Of a stretch of 64,000 nucleotides of DNA, positions 43,322 to 54,685 are shown one piece after another. Both the position numbers and the translations under genes were made by a program. The notes under the pieces were generated by a model. It saw only the letters and a program-made list of their open reading frames with translations. It searched no databases and was not told the origin of the DNA. The DNA is from Endomychus coccineus (lineage: Eukaryota > Arthropoda > Insecta > Coleoptera > Endomychidae). The number at the start of each line of letters is the position of its first letter. Position 1 is the first letter of the stretch. The stretch lies in the NCBI GenBank assembly GCA_958510875.1, contig OY294067.1, positions 151,416,962 through 151,480,961 on the forward strand, read 5' to 3'.

Positions 43322-43876
43322 CTATCTTCCTTTCAAACATTTCTGCAACCTACATTGGTTTTCTTCATTTGAAAATCCACAAAGAGTTGAATTGAATTCC
43401 TGATTGCAATTATTGCAATCATTCCACGGACTTTCACCTGTTACCCAGTTATCAATATTTGGGGTCTCACTTACCAGTGACTCGTTTACAACAGACTTAC
43501 TCATACTCTCATCATGTTCAGATTCATCTTCAATTTCAGCCATTTTCAGAGCGAATTGTAAGTTCAACATTTCCTGTTGCTTCTTCAACATCTCTTGTTC
43601 TAATTCTACCTTCTTAATTTTCATTTCCATCTCTATTTGTCTTCTGCTAGAAACTTTACTGGTTCTTGTCTTGTCAGAACTTGACTTCTTCGAACTATTT
43701 TCTTTCACGGATGTAATCTTCCTGCTGTCTGCATTCAAGGATACCTCGGAACCGTCATAATTTTGTTCCATATTCTTGGATCCTTTGGAAGTTGTCTCCC
43801 GCTTTTCTCCCTTGGACATATTCGATGTCTCCCCTCTTCGGTTTGCCAGTCGTTGACTTCGTCTGATTCCAGACAT
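43322..43876 (-). pseudogene. BEL/Pao 2 gag N-terminus
   Basis: A 184-codon open frame beginning MSGIRRSQRLANRRGE, basic and Ser/Lys-rich. It continues with a coiled-coil-prone segment QIEMEMKIKKVELEQEMLKK and QFALKMAEIED, and ends LCGFSNEENQCRLQKCLKGR. The last block (L-x-x-CLKGRA) is the start of the conserved BEL gag core, also seen at 55360 in BEL/Pao 1. The start codon is 45 bases inside the primer-binding site, as expected. Confidence 0.85.
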
Positions 43877-43929
43877 TCTTAACTATATTCCAAAGTGCTC
43901 GAATCTTTAATAGCGATGAAGGACCAGAT

Positions 43930-44250
43930 TGTTAACACTTTTCTTTATTGTCAATGTCAACATTCAAAATTATTATTTTCATAGACAACCATATTATAAT
44001 ACAAAATAACAAAAATTAAATAAGTCAATCAATTACTAAGATATATCTGTAACAGACATCTGTACGTATAATGCGGTATTATGTTTGTTCTTCGTTGTAC
44101 AGTTGTCTTATGCTACCAAAAAATTAAAGTAGTCATGTTGAGTAATAACTAGAGACATGTTGTTTTATTCTTTTCTTACACAAAGCTAGAGCTTACAAAT
44201 ACTTTCAATCAAGTTTTCCACTAATTAACAACACGGATATGTGATTAATG
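43930..44250 (-). repeat. LTR region of BEL/Pao 2 (outer border not defined)
   Basis: On the minus strand sequence ending AAAGTGTTAACA at 43930 is followed after a short spacer by TGGTCCTTCATCG. The 5' LTR therefore ends at 43930. The other LTR is lost, so the outer border (somewhere before 44250) cannot be set by comparison. Confidence 0.5.
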
Positions 44251-44720
44251 GTCTGAAGAGGTATAAGACCGTCTTTGTATCTAGTCTCTGGATCTCCTCA
44301 GTGTCACCTAGCTCTACAGAGTGCTTTGCGTCTTGGGGAATATAGGTTACTCATCTGCCCAGAATTTGCATCGTTGTTTCGTTTGCAGCACCTGTCCAAG
44401 GGTGAATCGCTAAAATTCATCGTGTGGAGGTGGTGCATAAGCGGCCCGTATCCTGTTCAGCAGTTTGGCATCGATTTTAACCACATTCCTCACTCGCTAA
44501 GCCAAGTCTTCCCTAATTTGCGGTCCAATCAGTCCTTTCGACTGCCTGCAACCGTTCACTAGTTGCCACTATTTCGAGTGTTGTGATCTCATTCAGTAGT
44601 GGACTGTCTCTTAGATGTTACTCTTCGAGATGCTGGTTCGGGGCCTATTAGGGGTTCTTTAGCCCCAAGTTTGTAAGCCCATCGGATATTTCAAGTCATC
44701 TTATTCCAGTGAATGAGGGC
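44250..44720 (-). pseudogene. 3' end of a non-LTR element (C-terminal Cys/His region)
   Basis: The minus strand in mixed frames reads CKFWADE (CKFC-x-DE type), a diverged T-P-x-HIL-C-x-C-x-AL block near 44300-44380, and LFWALIHWNK near 44720. This order resembles the C-terminal zinc-binding end of R1/LOA-type elements. Stops are frequent. It probably belongs with the RNase H piece at 46580, separated by about 1.9 kb of other sequence. Confidence 0.4.
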
Positions 44721-46579
44721 CCAGAATAGGTTGACTTTGCTAAGATTTTTTAGCTTGATTATTAACAAGAAAAACTAAAGTAGCAGGGTATAACCACCGG
44801 AAAGTAAGTTGCCTCTAAGTAAGCGCAGGTAAATTTGACACATGGGTGTATGACCTTAATTATCCCGTAACGCATAGTTCAGGACTTTGTGCATTTCAAA
44901 TTCTTAAATTGTAAATTCCACATTTAGAAGTTTCATTCATATTTAATTAATGAAATTCCTGTCTGGCGACATCCGATACCTTTTACTAGTAGTACGTGAT
45001 TTTTAAGAATTAGAACCTTCAAAGTATAAATCCAGCGGAATTACACATTCTAAGAACCTTGTTCTCTCGGCTGACCGGCTATGCGTACTCTGCAATTTCC
45101 CCACCAGAATGTTCATGGAGATATACTGCCCCTCAATTTGAGAAGCAAGCAACTTAAAATATAGAGTAGTAAATAATGGAAAGATTCCATAGAACGTCGA
45201 TTTCCATTGGTCAAATTCAAACTTCCAACTTGGTGGGAAATTAAACCTCTCATGGGATGTGAAATATAAAAATTTGACTCTTGAATTTATTAACCTAATA
45301 AAAGATAGAAGCCTATTTGTGTTTTAAAGTTTATTCAATATCTTAAAGAATTTGTTTAGATTCATTGATAACCAGAAGTAATTCCAACGGGATAGGATCC
45401 CATTTTAGTCTATATGTTTTCTCGTTTATCACATTGATTTAATCCTATAAAATAATCAAACAAGAAGGAACTATAAAGTGAACCTAAAAATTTAAACAAG
45501 TAACATTGTCATTCCTTTCGACTAACAAAGTAAATTATTAACACAAATAAAACGGTTCCTGTAGGTCGAGGTGATAAATTGAATTCTCATTCTCTATGTT
45601 TTGGTAATCTCATTTAATAGTGTGCAATTGAATCTGAGACGTGAGAAAGAAAGAGGGAGAGAGAGAATACGGAGTTCGGTCAACTACATAGAGATCTAGA
45701 ATAGAGTACTCGTGTCGACAATTCAAAAGCCTCCTTGTGAAAAAAAGTCGAGTGATAGCCCCGCCCATTTTTACTGTTTTCACGCGGCAACGCGACAGAT
45801 CGTCGAGCATTATATTATTTTCAACGCTCGCGTCGTTTGTAACGTTTGTTTATATTTTATGATTATTTGGTTATGTGTTAATGTTATTCTTGTGCTGTGG
45901 CGTGTACAGTTCCGTAACAAAGATAAATGCATCTTCTTATCGAATTAAATATTCTCAGTGAGTGTATTTGTGATTTTTCCACTAAGGATAAAGGATAATC
46001 TCTAAATACAGCGTAAGTGTCTAAACGTTGAAAGCCTTAAAGTTCCGCCTAAATTCTGTGGTCATCACACCGCCATTTTGTTTGTACGAAAGATTGTAGT
46101 TGTTGCAAGAACGTTGAACGCGACAAGAGCTATATAAGTTAACAGGGAATTAGCTACATATTAATCCATCTATCGAAACTTATAGGGTAGTAAATTATAC
46201 GTATTTGGGATCTTTCGAGGATTGTTATTAAGGATTGTATTAGAGTTATTGTTATTATTTCGTTAAACACAATTCGAAGGGTTCTTCAAACACTTATTTG
46301 AAATCAGTCCCAATGAGGAGCAGGAAGAGCTAAGCCATAAGTGGCAAGCTCGAGCTTATTTGGTTTGAACCTAGAGCGTTTTGTATCTCTTTTATTGTAC
46401 CAACTTAATCCACGAACCAGATAGCTGTGGATCGGTGCTATACTTAGAGTAATATATTTCCGGCCCAGCGGCCCTTCTGGCCCACATCAATATTCCTTAT
46501 ACCTGCTTTTCAGCTTAACAAACTTAACCTAGTTAATGACTTAATTCGACTTTCGATTGCCTGGCATTGTGGACTTTAG
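44721..46579. other. Intergenic DNA, nothing firmly recognised
   Basis: Contains a GA-rich run (45645-45665) and a TATA-like CTATATAAG at 46130, downstream of a relatively GC-balanced stretch (45700-46110). This could be a promoter, but no exon with a recognisable product follows. Confidence 0.4.
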
Positions 46580-46930
46580 CTTTTTGAATTAGAAGTCACT
46601 AATTGCTCCCAAATTCGATCTGGTCCATTACAGCACTCCCACACAGCGAGGATTGCTTTGCTATCTGTACATATGCTGATGTGGATTTGCGTTCTATATC
46701 TCCATTTGGAGATTGGTGACGTATTTGCCCAGAGGTATTGTAATACCTTTACCTGGGCGTTGGAGGTATATCGCGGCTCCTACGGCTATCCATGGTTTCT
46801 GGCTCCATCAATGGTTTGCAGGGCCAATTGATGGTTGTTTAACCAATCTTCTCTGGAGGGTACACTTGTACAATACTTCTTACAGAAGGTGCATCCGTCC
46901 TCATTGAGTAAATGGGGTGTGTTTCAACAC
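46580..46930 (-). pseudogene. RNase H domain fragment of a non-LTR element
   Basis: Minus-strand frames read TIDGARNHG, IYLQRP, ITIPLGKYVTNLQMEI and HICTDSKAILAVWECCNGP. This is the D-G-(S/A), then Q-x-E-I, then T/S-DS-K/Q-A-x-L-A series of the RNase H domain in jockey-group/R1/LOA/I elements. Frames change several times. The catalytic Asp in CTDSKA is retained. Confidence 0.7.
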
Positions 46931-48428
46931 TGATTGGAAGCGAGGTGTGGCTGCCATTTACCTACAAGTCGTTTGTTATTGAGATACATACTTAAGATTA
47001 CACGATGTGATTCATTCATTTTCATCTCTCAATCTTAACAAACTTGGTTAATCTTCGAAGAATTGATACAACACTTGATTATAATTTTATTATCAAAAAA
47101 GTTTGTAAAATATTAACAACATAACAAACAAGTTAAAATGATGAAATAAAATACGTTTTACTTTCCGTTAATTTTATGTATTTTACTCCTACTTAAATTG
47201 TCAAAGAATAAAAGACCGGCAGCTCTCTCAATACTCTCAGGGGGAACCTGAAAAAAAAAGCGAGAATGTAAGCTCAATGGGTTCAGGCCTAGACATTGAT
47301 GAGGTTATGGAGACAATATTTGTGATCTTCTAATATTTAATTCAACAGCCAAAATACTCTTAAACAAAAGATAGAAATGATTGTTTATGTTCGTTATTCT
47401 ACAAAAATGATTACAGATGGTTTCCAGACGATTGTGGTTTCTTTTGGAAATATTACATTTTGACTGATTAGCATATAATCAATGTCTGTTATGTGTGTTC
47501 GTATACAGATACAACTCATTTTATCATTGCTTCTTCCTAATGACAAAAGATCCTATTATATGCAGTTATTTTAGGGCAACATTGCCAGATGTAAAATACT
47601 TGTGAATAAAATAACAGTGTGCCTACTGCGAAGACTTGGTGAGAAAGTGTGCAACTATAATTTACAGTGGCGCTTCGGAAGCCTGGTTACTTACAGTTAC
47701 TTCTTGAAGTTCATTGGCAAACAAATGTTTGCATTTCACTCGTGCAGAACATACAATGATTAAAAGTATTTAGGAAGGACTCCCTTTAGCGAGAATGTTT
47801 GGTTGGGCTTACGTTACACTTGCGCAGTGAATAAACTAAACTGCAAATGTTTGGAAAGAAAAGCAAAAGAACAATGCAATGAGTATCAATATATGAAGTA
47901 TGCGGTTGATAGGTATGACAGCATGCGAATAAATTTGTATTTTTATTGTTCGATATAGAATAGGATAAAATAGTATCTATTGTTGCACGAAATACAGAAG
48001 ATTATGGTTATATTACAAATATTACAGATAATTATAGGTATTACTTAATACATAATAGAAAGATCTTCTTATGTTATGGTGCAATTGTATTTACACACAA
48101 AACACAAAAAAGTTTATGTTACAACCCATATATACAAATGGTACGAGGTTTCAAAATCCGTAATGCTGTTATAAGTAAGCTCCTTTAAGGACGATTTGGT
48201 ACGACTGGGTAATTTCCTATAAAATAAAGGATTCATCAAGAAGATCAACAATGTGATAATGTAATGTTTGTATCTAGTGTATTTGTTGCATTGATTACTG
48301 TTTTGATTTAAAAAAAAAAACTTTAAAAGTGCTCAATTTTCCCAATTTTACGTAATCCTGAATGTTAATAGTTTTTTTTGATATTACCATTGTAATAAAA
48401 AATAAATAATCCAGTATACTAATTTAAC
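46931..48428. other. AT-rich intergenic DNA, nothing recognised
   Basis: No coding motif or repeat partner noted. Confidence 0.45.
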
Positions 48429-48592
48429 TGAATTTGAGCTATAATAATGGAATGATTAGCAAAAGTGGCATCCTCTATATATTAATAAATTCTAATTACC
48501 ATGAAAATACTGAATTTGAGCTATAATAATGGAATGATTAGCAAAAGTGGCATCCTCTATATATTAATAAATTCTAATTACCATGAAAATAC
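48429..48592 (+). repeat. Exact 82-bp tandem duplication
   Basis: 48429-48510 and 48511-48592 are identical as read (TGAATTTGAGCTATAATAAT to ATGAAAATAC). A recent slippage or unequal-exchange event. Confidence 0.9.
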
Positions 48593-49603
48593 TAGATTTG
48601 GACGAGGGTTCTGAAAAAGTTCATGTATTTATAGGTTGGTGGCATTATTCACCTCAAAAGTGAATGCTCATTATGAAAAATTTGTCTTTTATTTTTTCTC
48701 TATTTGACATCGGTCTTACTCGGAAATTGTCATGGGGTGCGATCCAATCATATTTATGGGTCCATATTTTGCGACAAAAATGTAATGACATCAATTACTA
48801 TTTTTCGTCTCAATGACCCTTCCAAGAATCTAGTTTTCATCGTAAATTACAGTATAGTATTTCTTGTTTTCTATAGTTAAAAGGTCACATTAGTTTTCTC
48901 TCATCCGATCCGTCTGGATCGGAAGTATCGTCCAATTTTATGTTTCCGCTACTGTTGGATGAAGAGGAATGATTGGATATATTCTCTTTGCTCTCTGACT
49001 GACACTACTAGAAAATATTGTGCCTCTATAATTTGGTGTGTTTTTGTGCCTTCACAGGAGTAAGGGTACCATCGTCTGATAAATTCTACCACGTACAATA
49101 ACACCCCAAACCCCTTTTGGGTTTGTTTGTATTTATAGATGTCGACGCTGTATCTAGCGAATACTATGTTGCTTTTCCCTTCCCTCGCAAGAAACCAAAG
49201 GAAAGTATCCGGCCAATCATAATTTCAGAAAAACTTTTGAATTTTGTTGTCGATAAACTTTTATCTCTAGCAAAAAGTCCCAATCTGCAACTGAGACAAC
49301 GTTACAAAATTCCACAATTTTTTCGCTACTCTGGCTCACCTCTGATAACTCGCCTGAATCGCGATTTCTGTCCAGATTTCCATATACTTACGCTTCAGAC
49401 GATCACTTGACACTTTCGTTTTTTTTTGTCAAAAGTCAACAAAGGGTAGACTTTTTTATCGCAGCAGATTTTCCATTCAAATTTATTTCAGTGAAGAGAC
49501 TGTTTGGGGAAATATTTTCGACCTTTTCGGGAATCTGTTTTAACAATTAGATCCGGAGTTTTTTATTGATTTTATTTCCCTGAAATTTAATGTATCTTCC
49601 TTT
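48593..49603. other. Intergenic DNA, open frames without recognisable product
   Basis: A 97-codon plus-strand frame at 49117 shows no known motif and the opposite strand is broken. Not assigned. Confidence 0.4.
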
Positions 49604-49924
49604 TCACACAATGATGACTTTGTCTTCTCCGTCAACAATTTTCCCTAGAACTCTTAAGTGACTATCTTCTCCACCGACAGTAACTGTATCATCAATTCCC
49701 AAGATATCGTCCTGCACAATGAATTCCTGATTGGATTAGATGATTCCAGGATTGATGATTTTCACAGAAACTACCATGCCAAGAGCACTACATTCGTAAG
49801 ACGAATCAACTGTAAATCCTTTAACATCATTAAAATTAATTTTATGTTGTGTTTGACAGTATGCTTGTATTTTCTGACGCGGAAATGTAAATTCGTTTTC
49901 TAAATCGTTCACCATTTCTATCAT
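49604..49924 (-). pseudogene. Unrecognised protein relic, one internal stop
   Basis: The minus strand from ATG at 49924 reads MIEMVNDLENEFTFPRQKIQ and KINFNDVKGFTVDSSYECSA, then, past a single TAA at 49736-49738, SNQEFIVQDDILGIDDTVTV and VGGEDSHLRVLGKIVDGEDK. It ends with TGA at 49604. One frame is kept for 107 codons apart from that stop, and the composition is protein-like. I do not recognise the family. It could be a fragment of a host-gene duplicate or of a transposon ORF. Confidence 0.4.
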
Positions 49925-50742
49925 TATTGTTATTTTATGCTAAAGTGTACCACGATTGAGAAGGTATATGTTAGTGATATTGTTGCCCTAAAAATTTTCT
50001 CACATGTAACTACTAAATAGCCAAATGCAAAACATATCACTGGAGAAGATTATCTCGGAATATTTGGATGAGCTAATCAAATTATGTGCTTTTAATTCAA
50101 TGCTTGTATAACAATTAGATGAGATAAGGTTGTTCGTTAATGTATAATTTGGATGAGTGAATATCCATTCTCTCCAAATCCTTAGAAAAAATACTGCATA
50201 CCAGTATCTGGTATTTTCTTTCTTCCAAGACTAGTGATTTTCCAACCAAAGATATTACAGATTACTGCATCATTTTAAGGTAAGCAACTGTATCTTAAAA
50301 CTCTCTGGAGTTGATTTCAGTAAATGTAATAACATTGTCACAACAAATCTTTTCAGCTGGTAGATTCATTTTGTCCTCTGGTTTCAAGTCAGAAGGAGTA
50401 AGTAACTGCTTGTCTTTAAAGAATTCATTTATCACTATTTGAAGGTAAGGAACAGAAACACTATAATATCCGATTAGAAGAAAAGTTTAATTATAATTAG
50501 TCTTGTACGAAGCTTTGTGCCTATGTGTACCGAGTCCTGTATACATCAAGGTATTTTAGGGTTTGTATTCCCCATTCGAAACCAAGTCCAGTCACTTCTT
50601 GGGATATCTTCTGGAGGCAGAATACTACTTTTTCATAGCCTTGGAATGACGCGTGTCTGCTTCTAATGAGAATCCAGGGATTCTTATTCCAAATTCCGTT
50701 GCTTCTTTGTAGTAGTATACATGAAGAACCTGAGGATTTTCA
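49925..50742. other. AT-rich DNA before Gypsy 2; no feature assigned
   Basis: May include degraded 5' sequence of Gypsy 2, but no gag or LTR is recognisable. Confidence 0.35.
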
Positions 50743-51113
50743 GTGGAGTACTCCTCCGATACAGGAAACTTGATTGAATGCAATATTTCATTCAACAAAA
50801 GACAATTACCTTATCTTGACATCAGCAATCCTCCATTAAAATTATTAATAGACACAAGAGCAACGAAATCTGTCCTCAATCCACAAATAATAGATAAATA
50901 TTTCGCATACTTCAAAAATTATTGCCCATTTGTTGTCTCTACATCTTTTGCTTCCTCAAAGCATGATACGTCAACAACAATACCCGCTTTTAAAGAACTT
51001 AATGTCAAAAGAAATCTGCAGTTTTATGCTTAAAAATTTCATAACATATTCGACGGACTTTTAGGGATAGATCTTATAAATTTACTAAGCGCACAATTGG
51101 GCTTTCCCAACCT
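50743..51113 (+). pseudogene. Gypsy 2 protease
   Basis: LKLLIDTRATKSVLNPQII has the aspartic protease core D-T-x-A-T-K-S, with Arg where Gly is usual. Downstream FDGLLGIDLINLL (after a stop at 51031) matches the second conserved strand (G-LLG-x-D-L/F-L). The Gly-to-Arg change and the stop indicate an inactive copy. Confidence 0.8.
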
Positions 51114-51418
51114 GGAATTTATTACACCTAATGTGAACATACTTATTAAATATTTTAACACAACCCTACCGTGTTTCTACAAAAACTGTTACCAGGCAAT
51201 ACATTATCACAAATCAAAATTCCAGTAACGACTCCATCAGGTGAAATTTTAGTTTCACCGCAAATTATTCAAAATTGTACTATCCCAGAAACTTCGACTG
51301 TTGTAACAATGGATGGGCCAACGTCGTAATATGTAACAACTCTTCGAACGAAACAAATTTTACTTTACTATACCCAATCAAAACTGACCTAGTTCAACAT
51401 AATTAAGAGTGTTACCAC

Positions 51419-51742
51419 ATGAATATACATGAAATAAACGGACTTAACGACCAACAAGAGATTGATAATTTGATTAGAACTGACCACATGAATGTAGAAG
51501 AAAAAGGACAAATACTTTCACTTTGTAGAACATATTCTGATATTTTTCACTTGAATAAAAATTCATTAACATTCAACAATCAAGTAAAACATCAAATAAA
51601 AACACACGATGAAATTCCCGTGCATCAAAAAAGTTACAGAAATCCTTTCATAAAGCGAAAGTTAATTCACAAATTCAAGATATGCTCCAAAAAAACATTA
51701 TCAGACCGAGCAGTTCACCTTGGTCCTCTCCTATTTGGATAG
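51419..51742 (+). pseudogene. Gypsy 2 connector before reverse transcriptase
   Basis: HMNVEEKGQILSLCRTYSDI and FHLNKNSLTFNNQVKHQIKT match the pre-finger region (E-E-x3-I-x2-L-x3-Y-x-D-I-F). It continues to [12 protein letters not shown], the usual P-V-x-x-x-x-Y-R-x-P. Frame is lost just before the fingers. Confidence 0.75.
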
Positions 51743-52260
51743 TTCCCAAAACGGGAGATGCGTCCGGTAAAAATAAATGGCGCATTGTAGTAGATTATCG
51801 TAAAGTAAACAAAAAAAAAAAGATATCCTTTACCGAATATAACAGACGTTGTCGATAAATTAGGCAAATGCACTTATTTTTCCACCTTAGATTTAGTTAG
51901 TAGATTTCATCAAATTGAAATGCACCCTGATGATGTTCAGACAACAGCATTTAACGTTGAAAATAGGCATTACCTATTTACGTATGCCCTTTGGCTTAAA
52001 GAATGCTCCCTTGTAACGGGAGATGGATAACATCCTACAGGGATTGCAAAACATAATTTGTCTAGTATATCTTGACGATATCATAATTTTTTCAACTTTT
52101 TTGCAAGAACATATGGTCAAATTAAGGAAGGTATTTCGCACGCCTCCGCAAATTCAACTTCAAAGTTCAGCTTGATAAATCAGAATTTTTAAAAAGGAAA
52201 CAGTCTATTTAGGTCACAGAATTACAACAGACTGAGTGAAGTCAATTCAACTGGAGAGAT
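51700..52260 (+). pseudogene. Gypsy 2 reverse transcriptase
   Basis: [60 protein letters not shown], then the catalytic VYLDDIIIF near 52061 and LDKSEFLK in the thumb. An A-rich insertion after KVN and a frameshift before the catalytic box separate the frames. All core motifs are present, so decay is mostly by indels. Confidence 0.88.
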
Positions 52261-52560
52261 CAAGGGATTTTTAGGCCTATCAGGATATCATATAAAATTT
52301 ATTCCCGATTTTGCGCAAATCGCCCAGAATACATTCGATATTTCGAAACTTGTAAAGAACTCTTGACCAATGACCCTATTCTACAATACCCTGACTTTGC
52401 TTAAGCTTTTAACCTCACCACGGACGCTAGTCAATTTGCCATCGGCTCAATTTTATCACAGGGACCAGTTGGTCGTGACAGACCCATAGCTTATGTGTGT
52501 GTACTAGCCATGAGAACCCTATACTCAAAATTCGTATTTCTTAAACACCCATTAATAATT
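52260..52560 (+). pseudogene. Gypsy 2 connection and RNase H fragment
   Basis: A diverged GFLGL-SGY block is followed by ELLTNDPILQYPDF and LTTDASQFAIGSILSQGP with RPIAY, the start of Gypsy RNase H (T-D-A-S first Asp). The remainder of the domain is degraded by about 52600. Confidence 0.78.
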
Positions 52561-52725
52561 TTCAAAATCAGTTGCTACTAAAAATTTTATTACATTCTCC
52601 AGGCGTACCAAGAATAACACAAAAATAAAATAAGAACAACTATTCAAATTCCTGAAAGTAATTTTGATACCGAAATAGTCACTTTTAAAGAATTATCGGC
52701 AACTAACAAAACATTTGCCATTAAT

Positions 52726-53292
52726 ATGAATAAACAAGAACTGATCCCAAGATTTTGTAGAATACTTAAAGAAACATTTAGAAACTATGCTTTAAAACTT
52801 TTACTTTGTAATAACATATTAAAGGAGGTTATAAAATCTAATTCGCGAGTTAAAATTATTAAAATGTGTGATGAAGGAAAATTAAATCACCGCGGAATTA
52901 TTGAAACGGAAGCTCAATTAAATCGAAGATATTATTGGCCTAATATTCGAGGAACTATAACTAAATACATCAATAACTGCGAATTGTATCAACGAATGAA
53001 ATATGGTCGAAACCCACCAAAACAAAAACTAGAATTCACACCAACTCCGAGCAAACTTTTCAAAATAGTACTTGCAGATACTTTCACAATAAAAAATGCA
53101 TTTTCGAAATATGCCCAAACGTATCCACTAACAGGAGCAACAGCTATCCACGTCGCAAAAGCTTTCATAACGTTCATGACTCATCATGGCTCACCAAAAT
53201 TATTAACTTTGGAGAATCAGAACTTAGGAACAATATTATTAATGATTTTGCGTCACTGCATAAAATTAAAGTTCATTATACTACACCCTTGA
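52726..53292 (+). pseudogene. Gypsy 2 integrase
   Basis: A 188-codon open frame. The HHCC-type zinc region reads NHRGIIETEAQLNRRYYWPN and INNCELYQR (second Cys replaced by Tyr). The core is LADTFTIKNAFSKYAQTYPL (first Asp), VAKAFITFMTHHGSPKLL, and a diverged ENQNLG where D-N/Q-G is expected. The catalytic Asp in the second block is therefore not conserved. The C-terminal part continues out of frame (GYNHAIHNATK at about 53410). Confidence 0.88.
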
Positions 53293-53945
53293 ACCCTAAT
53301 TCGAACGGTTATCATTGGAAGATTTCACTCAACGATATTAGAACACTCAAGAATAGTTCGAGATATTAGAAAAGACTGGAATATTCTGAACCAAATGCCC
53401 TATGCGATTCTCGGTTATAATCACGCCATTCACAACGCAACAAAACAAGATATCATAAATAGTCCTTTCAACATAAACTTAAATGAGAAAATTTTTACTA
53501 ATAACTTAACTTACTAATAACGTAAACGAACATAGAAAATACACTAAAGAACTGTATAAACATGTAAATGAACAAATGTTCAGACAAAAAGAACACACCT
53601 TAGAGAAAAACAAAACAAAGAAAGACAGCACCGTTTACCTTATGAGACCATTAAATTAGCTTATCACAAAGCAGATGCTAGAGATAAGGTATAAAAATTG
53701 GTACCACCGGTAACCATTATAATAAAAATAATTTCAAAAGGTATTTATCTAACCAAGATTGTACTACTCGCCATGGCAACAACCCAGGTGGCTCAAGAAA
53801 TTAAAATGATCAAGTTGAATTCCAATCCTGGTTATCCAACCTTACAAATTGGGGAACGCGGAATTAAAAGCTACCTATCATACATGTTAGCATAAATGCT
53901 GGTAATATTGGGTTGAATAACTACTACAACTGGCTAAGGTCATCT

Positions 53946-54156
53946 CTGGCGCCAGTCTGTCGGATCCAGAGCAACATCAGAAGTGGGATTACACACGTGA
54001 TGTGATTGTGTATAATTAATTAATAAGAATGGAACATTTTTCATAATTATAAAGTGGTTGTGAAGATACTGTAGAAACTGACGAGATACAGGGTGATTCT
54101 GAAAATGAAGTGCAAGACAATACCGAGTGGTTAACTTTAAGTTCTACTTTGACATC
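53946..54156 (+). pseudogene. Gypsy 3 leader and gag start (before the BEL insertion)
   Basis: TGGCGCCAG at 53946 resembles a primer-binding site of Gypsy elements, followed by a leader. An open acidic segment (TVETDEIQGDSENEVQDN, EWLTLSSTL) runs to 54156. The BEL/Pao element interrupts it at target ACATC. The frame continues on the far side at 60191, which is evidence that both belong to one gag gene. Confidence 0.6.
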
Positions 54157-54648
54157 TGAAGATTAGTTTAGTTCACTTTGAATTTAAATAGAAAAGATAA
54201 TGTTGTTATGTCAAGTTTGACAGGGGCCAGGTAGCTCAGTGGTAGAAGCATCGATCTTCTAATCACTGTGGCTGCCGGTCGCGGGTTCGAATCCAGCGAT
54301 TGCGGAATTTTTCCGATGGCCCGAGGAAGTGGTGCGGCAAGATACAATGGGCTGTCAAGTCCAAGTGTCATCGTGGACTGCCCTGGTTGCAGGTTCGAGC
54401 CTACCACACGAGGTGGAGTGTTTAGTGGGTATACCTGAGGTGATTAAGTTCGGGACTCAGGGGATGTTACAGGACCATAAGGTGCCCATAAAAAGTTTCA
54501 ACCACATTGCACTCAAAAAAAAAAAAAAAAGTTTGACAGTTTAAAAGAAAAAGGAATAAAGTCGAGTAAAATAAAAAGTTCTCGTTTATTTCTAAAAAAT
54601 AAGCTATTAATCTTGAAACTCCACTTCGTGATAAGTGTGGAGTTTACA
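54157..54648 (+). repeat. 5' LTR of BEL/Pao 1, split by a SINE
   Basis: The LTR sequence is in two parts, 54157-54223 and 54540-54648, with the SINE and its duplicated target between. A stem-loop AAACTCCAC/GTGGAGTTT lies at the 3' edge. The LTR is short for the family. Confidence 0.93.
54224..54528 (+). mobile_element. tRNA-derived SINE inserted in the LTR
   Basis: The head is tRNA-like, with an A box around TAGCTCAGTGG (54232-54242) and a B box GGTTCGAATCC (54284-54294). A non-tRNA body follows and ends in a run of about 16 A. An 11-bp target duplication AAGTTTGACAG lies at 54213-54223 and 54529-54539. RNA polymerase III internal promoter and LINE-assisted retroposition are properties of such elements. 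About 305 bp and apparently full length. Confidence 0.93.
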
Positions 54649-54685
54649 ATTGGTCCTTCGAGGATTTGAATAAAGCGCCAAAGAT

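Larger units (their letters stand above)
41483..43929 (-). mobile_element. BEL/Pao element 2, 5' half (minus strand)
   Basis: Encodes gag, zinc knuckles and protease in BEL/Pao order, and is cut off within pol at 41483. A primer-binding site TGGTCCTTC lies at 43926-43918 (minus), directly inside an LTR end at 43930. The same TGGTCCTTC follows the 5' LTR of BEL/Pao 1. An insertion of about 530 bp (42025-42555) splits gag from protease. Confidence 0.85.
50743..53700 (+). mobile_element. Gypsy relic 2
   Basis: Protease, connector, reverse transcriptase, RNase H and integrase pieces follow on the plus strand in Ty3/Gypsy order. Motif style (NPPLKLLIDT protease, [14 protein letters not shown]) is close to the 17.6/297/412 group and to Gypsy relic 1. 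Stops and frameshifts are frequent. LTRs were not found; the 3' end meets the beginning of Gypsy 3 near 53700-53740. Confidence 0.85.

Noticed and set aside
43404..43760. A 118-codon plus-strand open frame rich in Ser, Phe and Leu
   Set aside because: It is the antisense shadow of the Lys/Glu-rich BEL/Pao 2 gag coiled coil.
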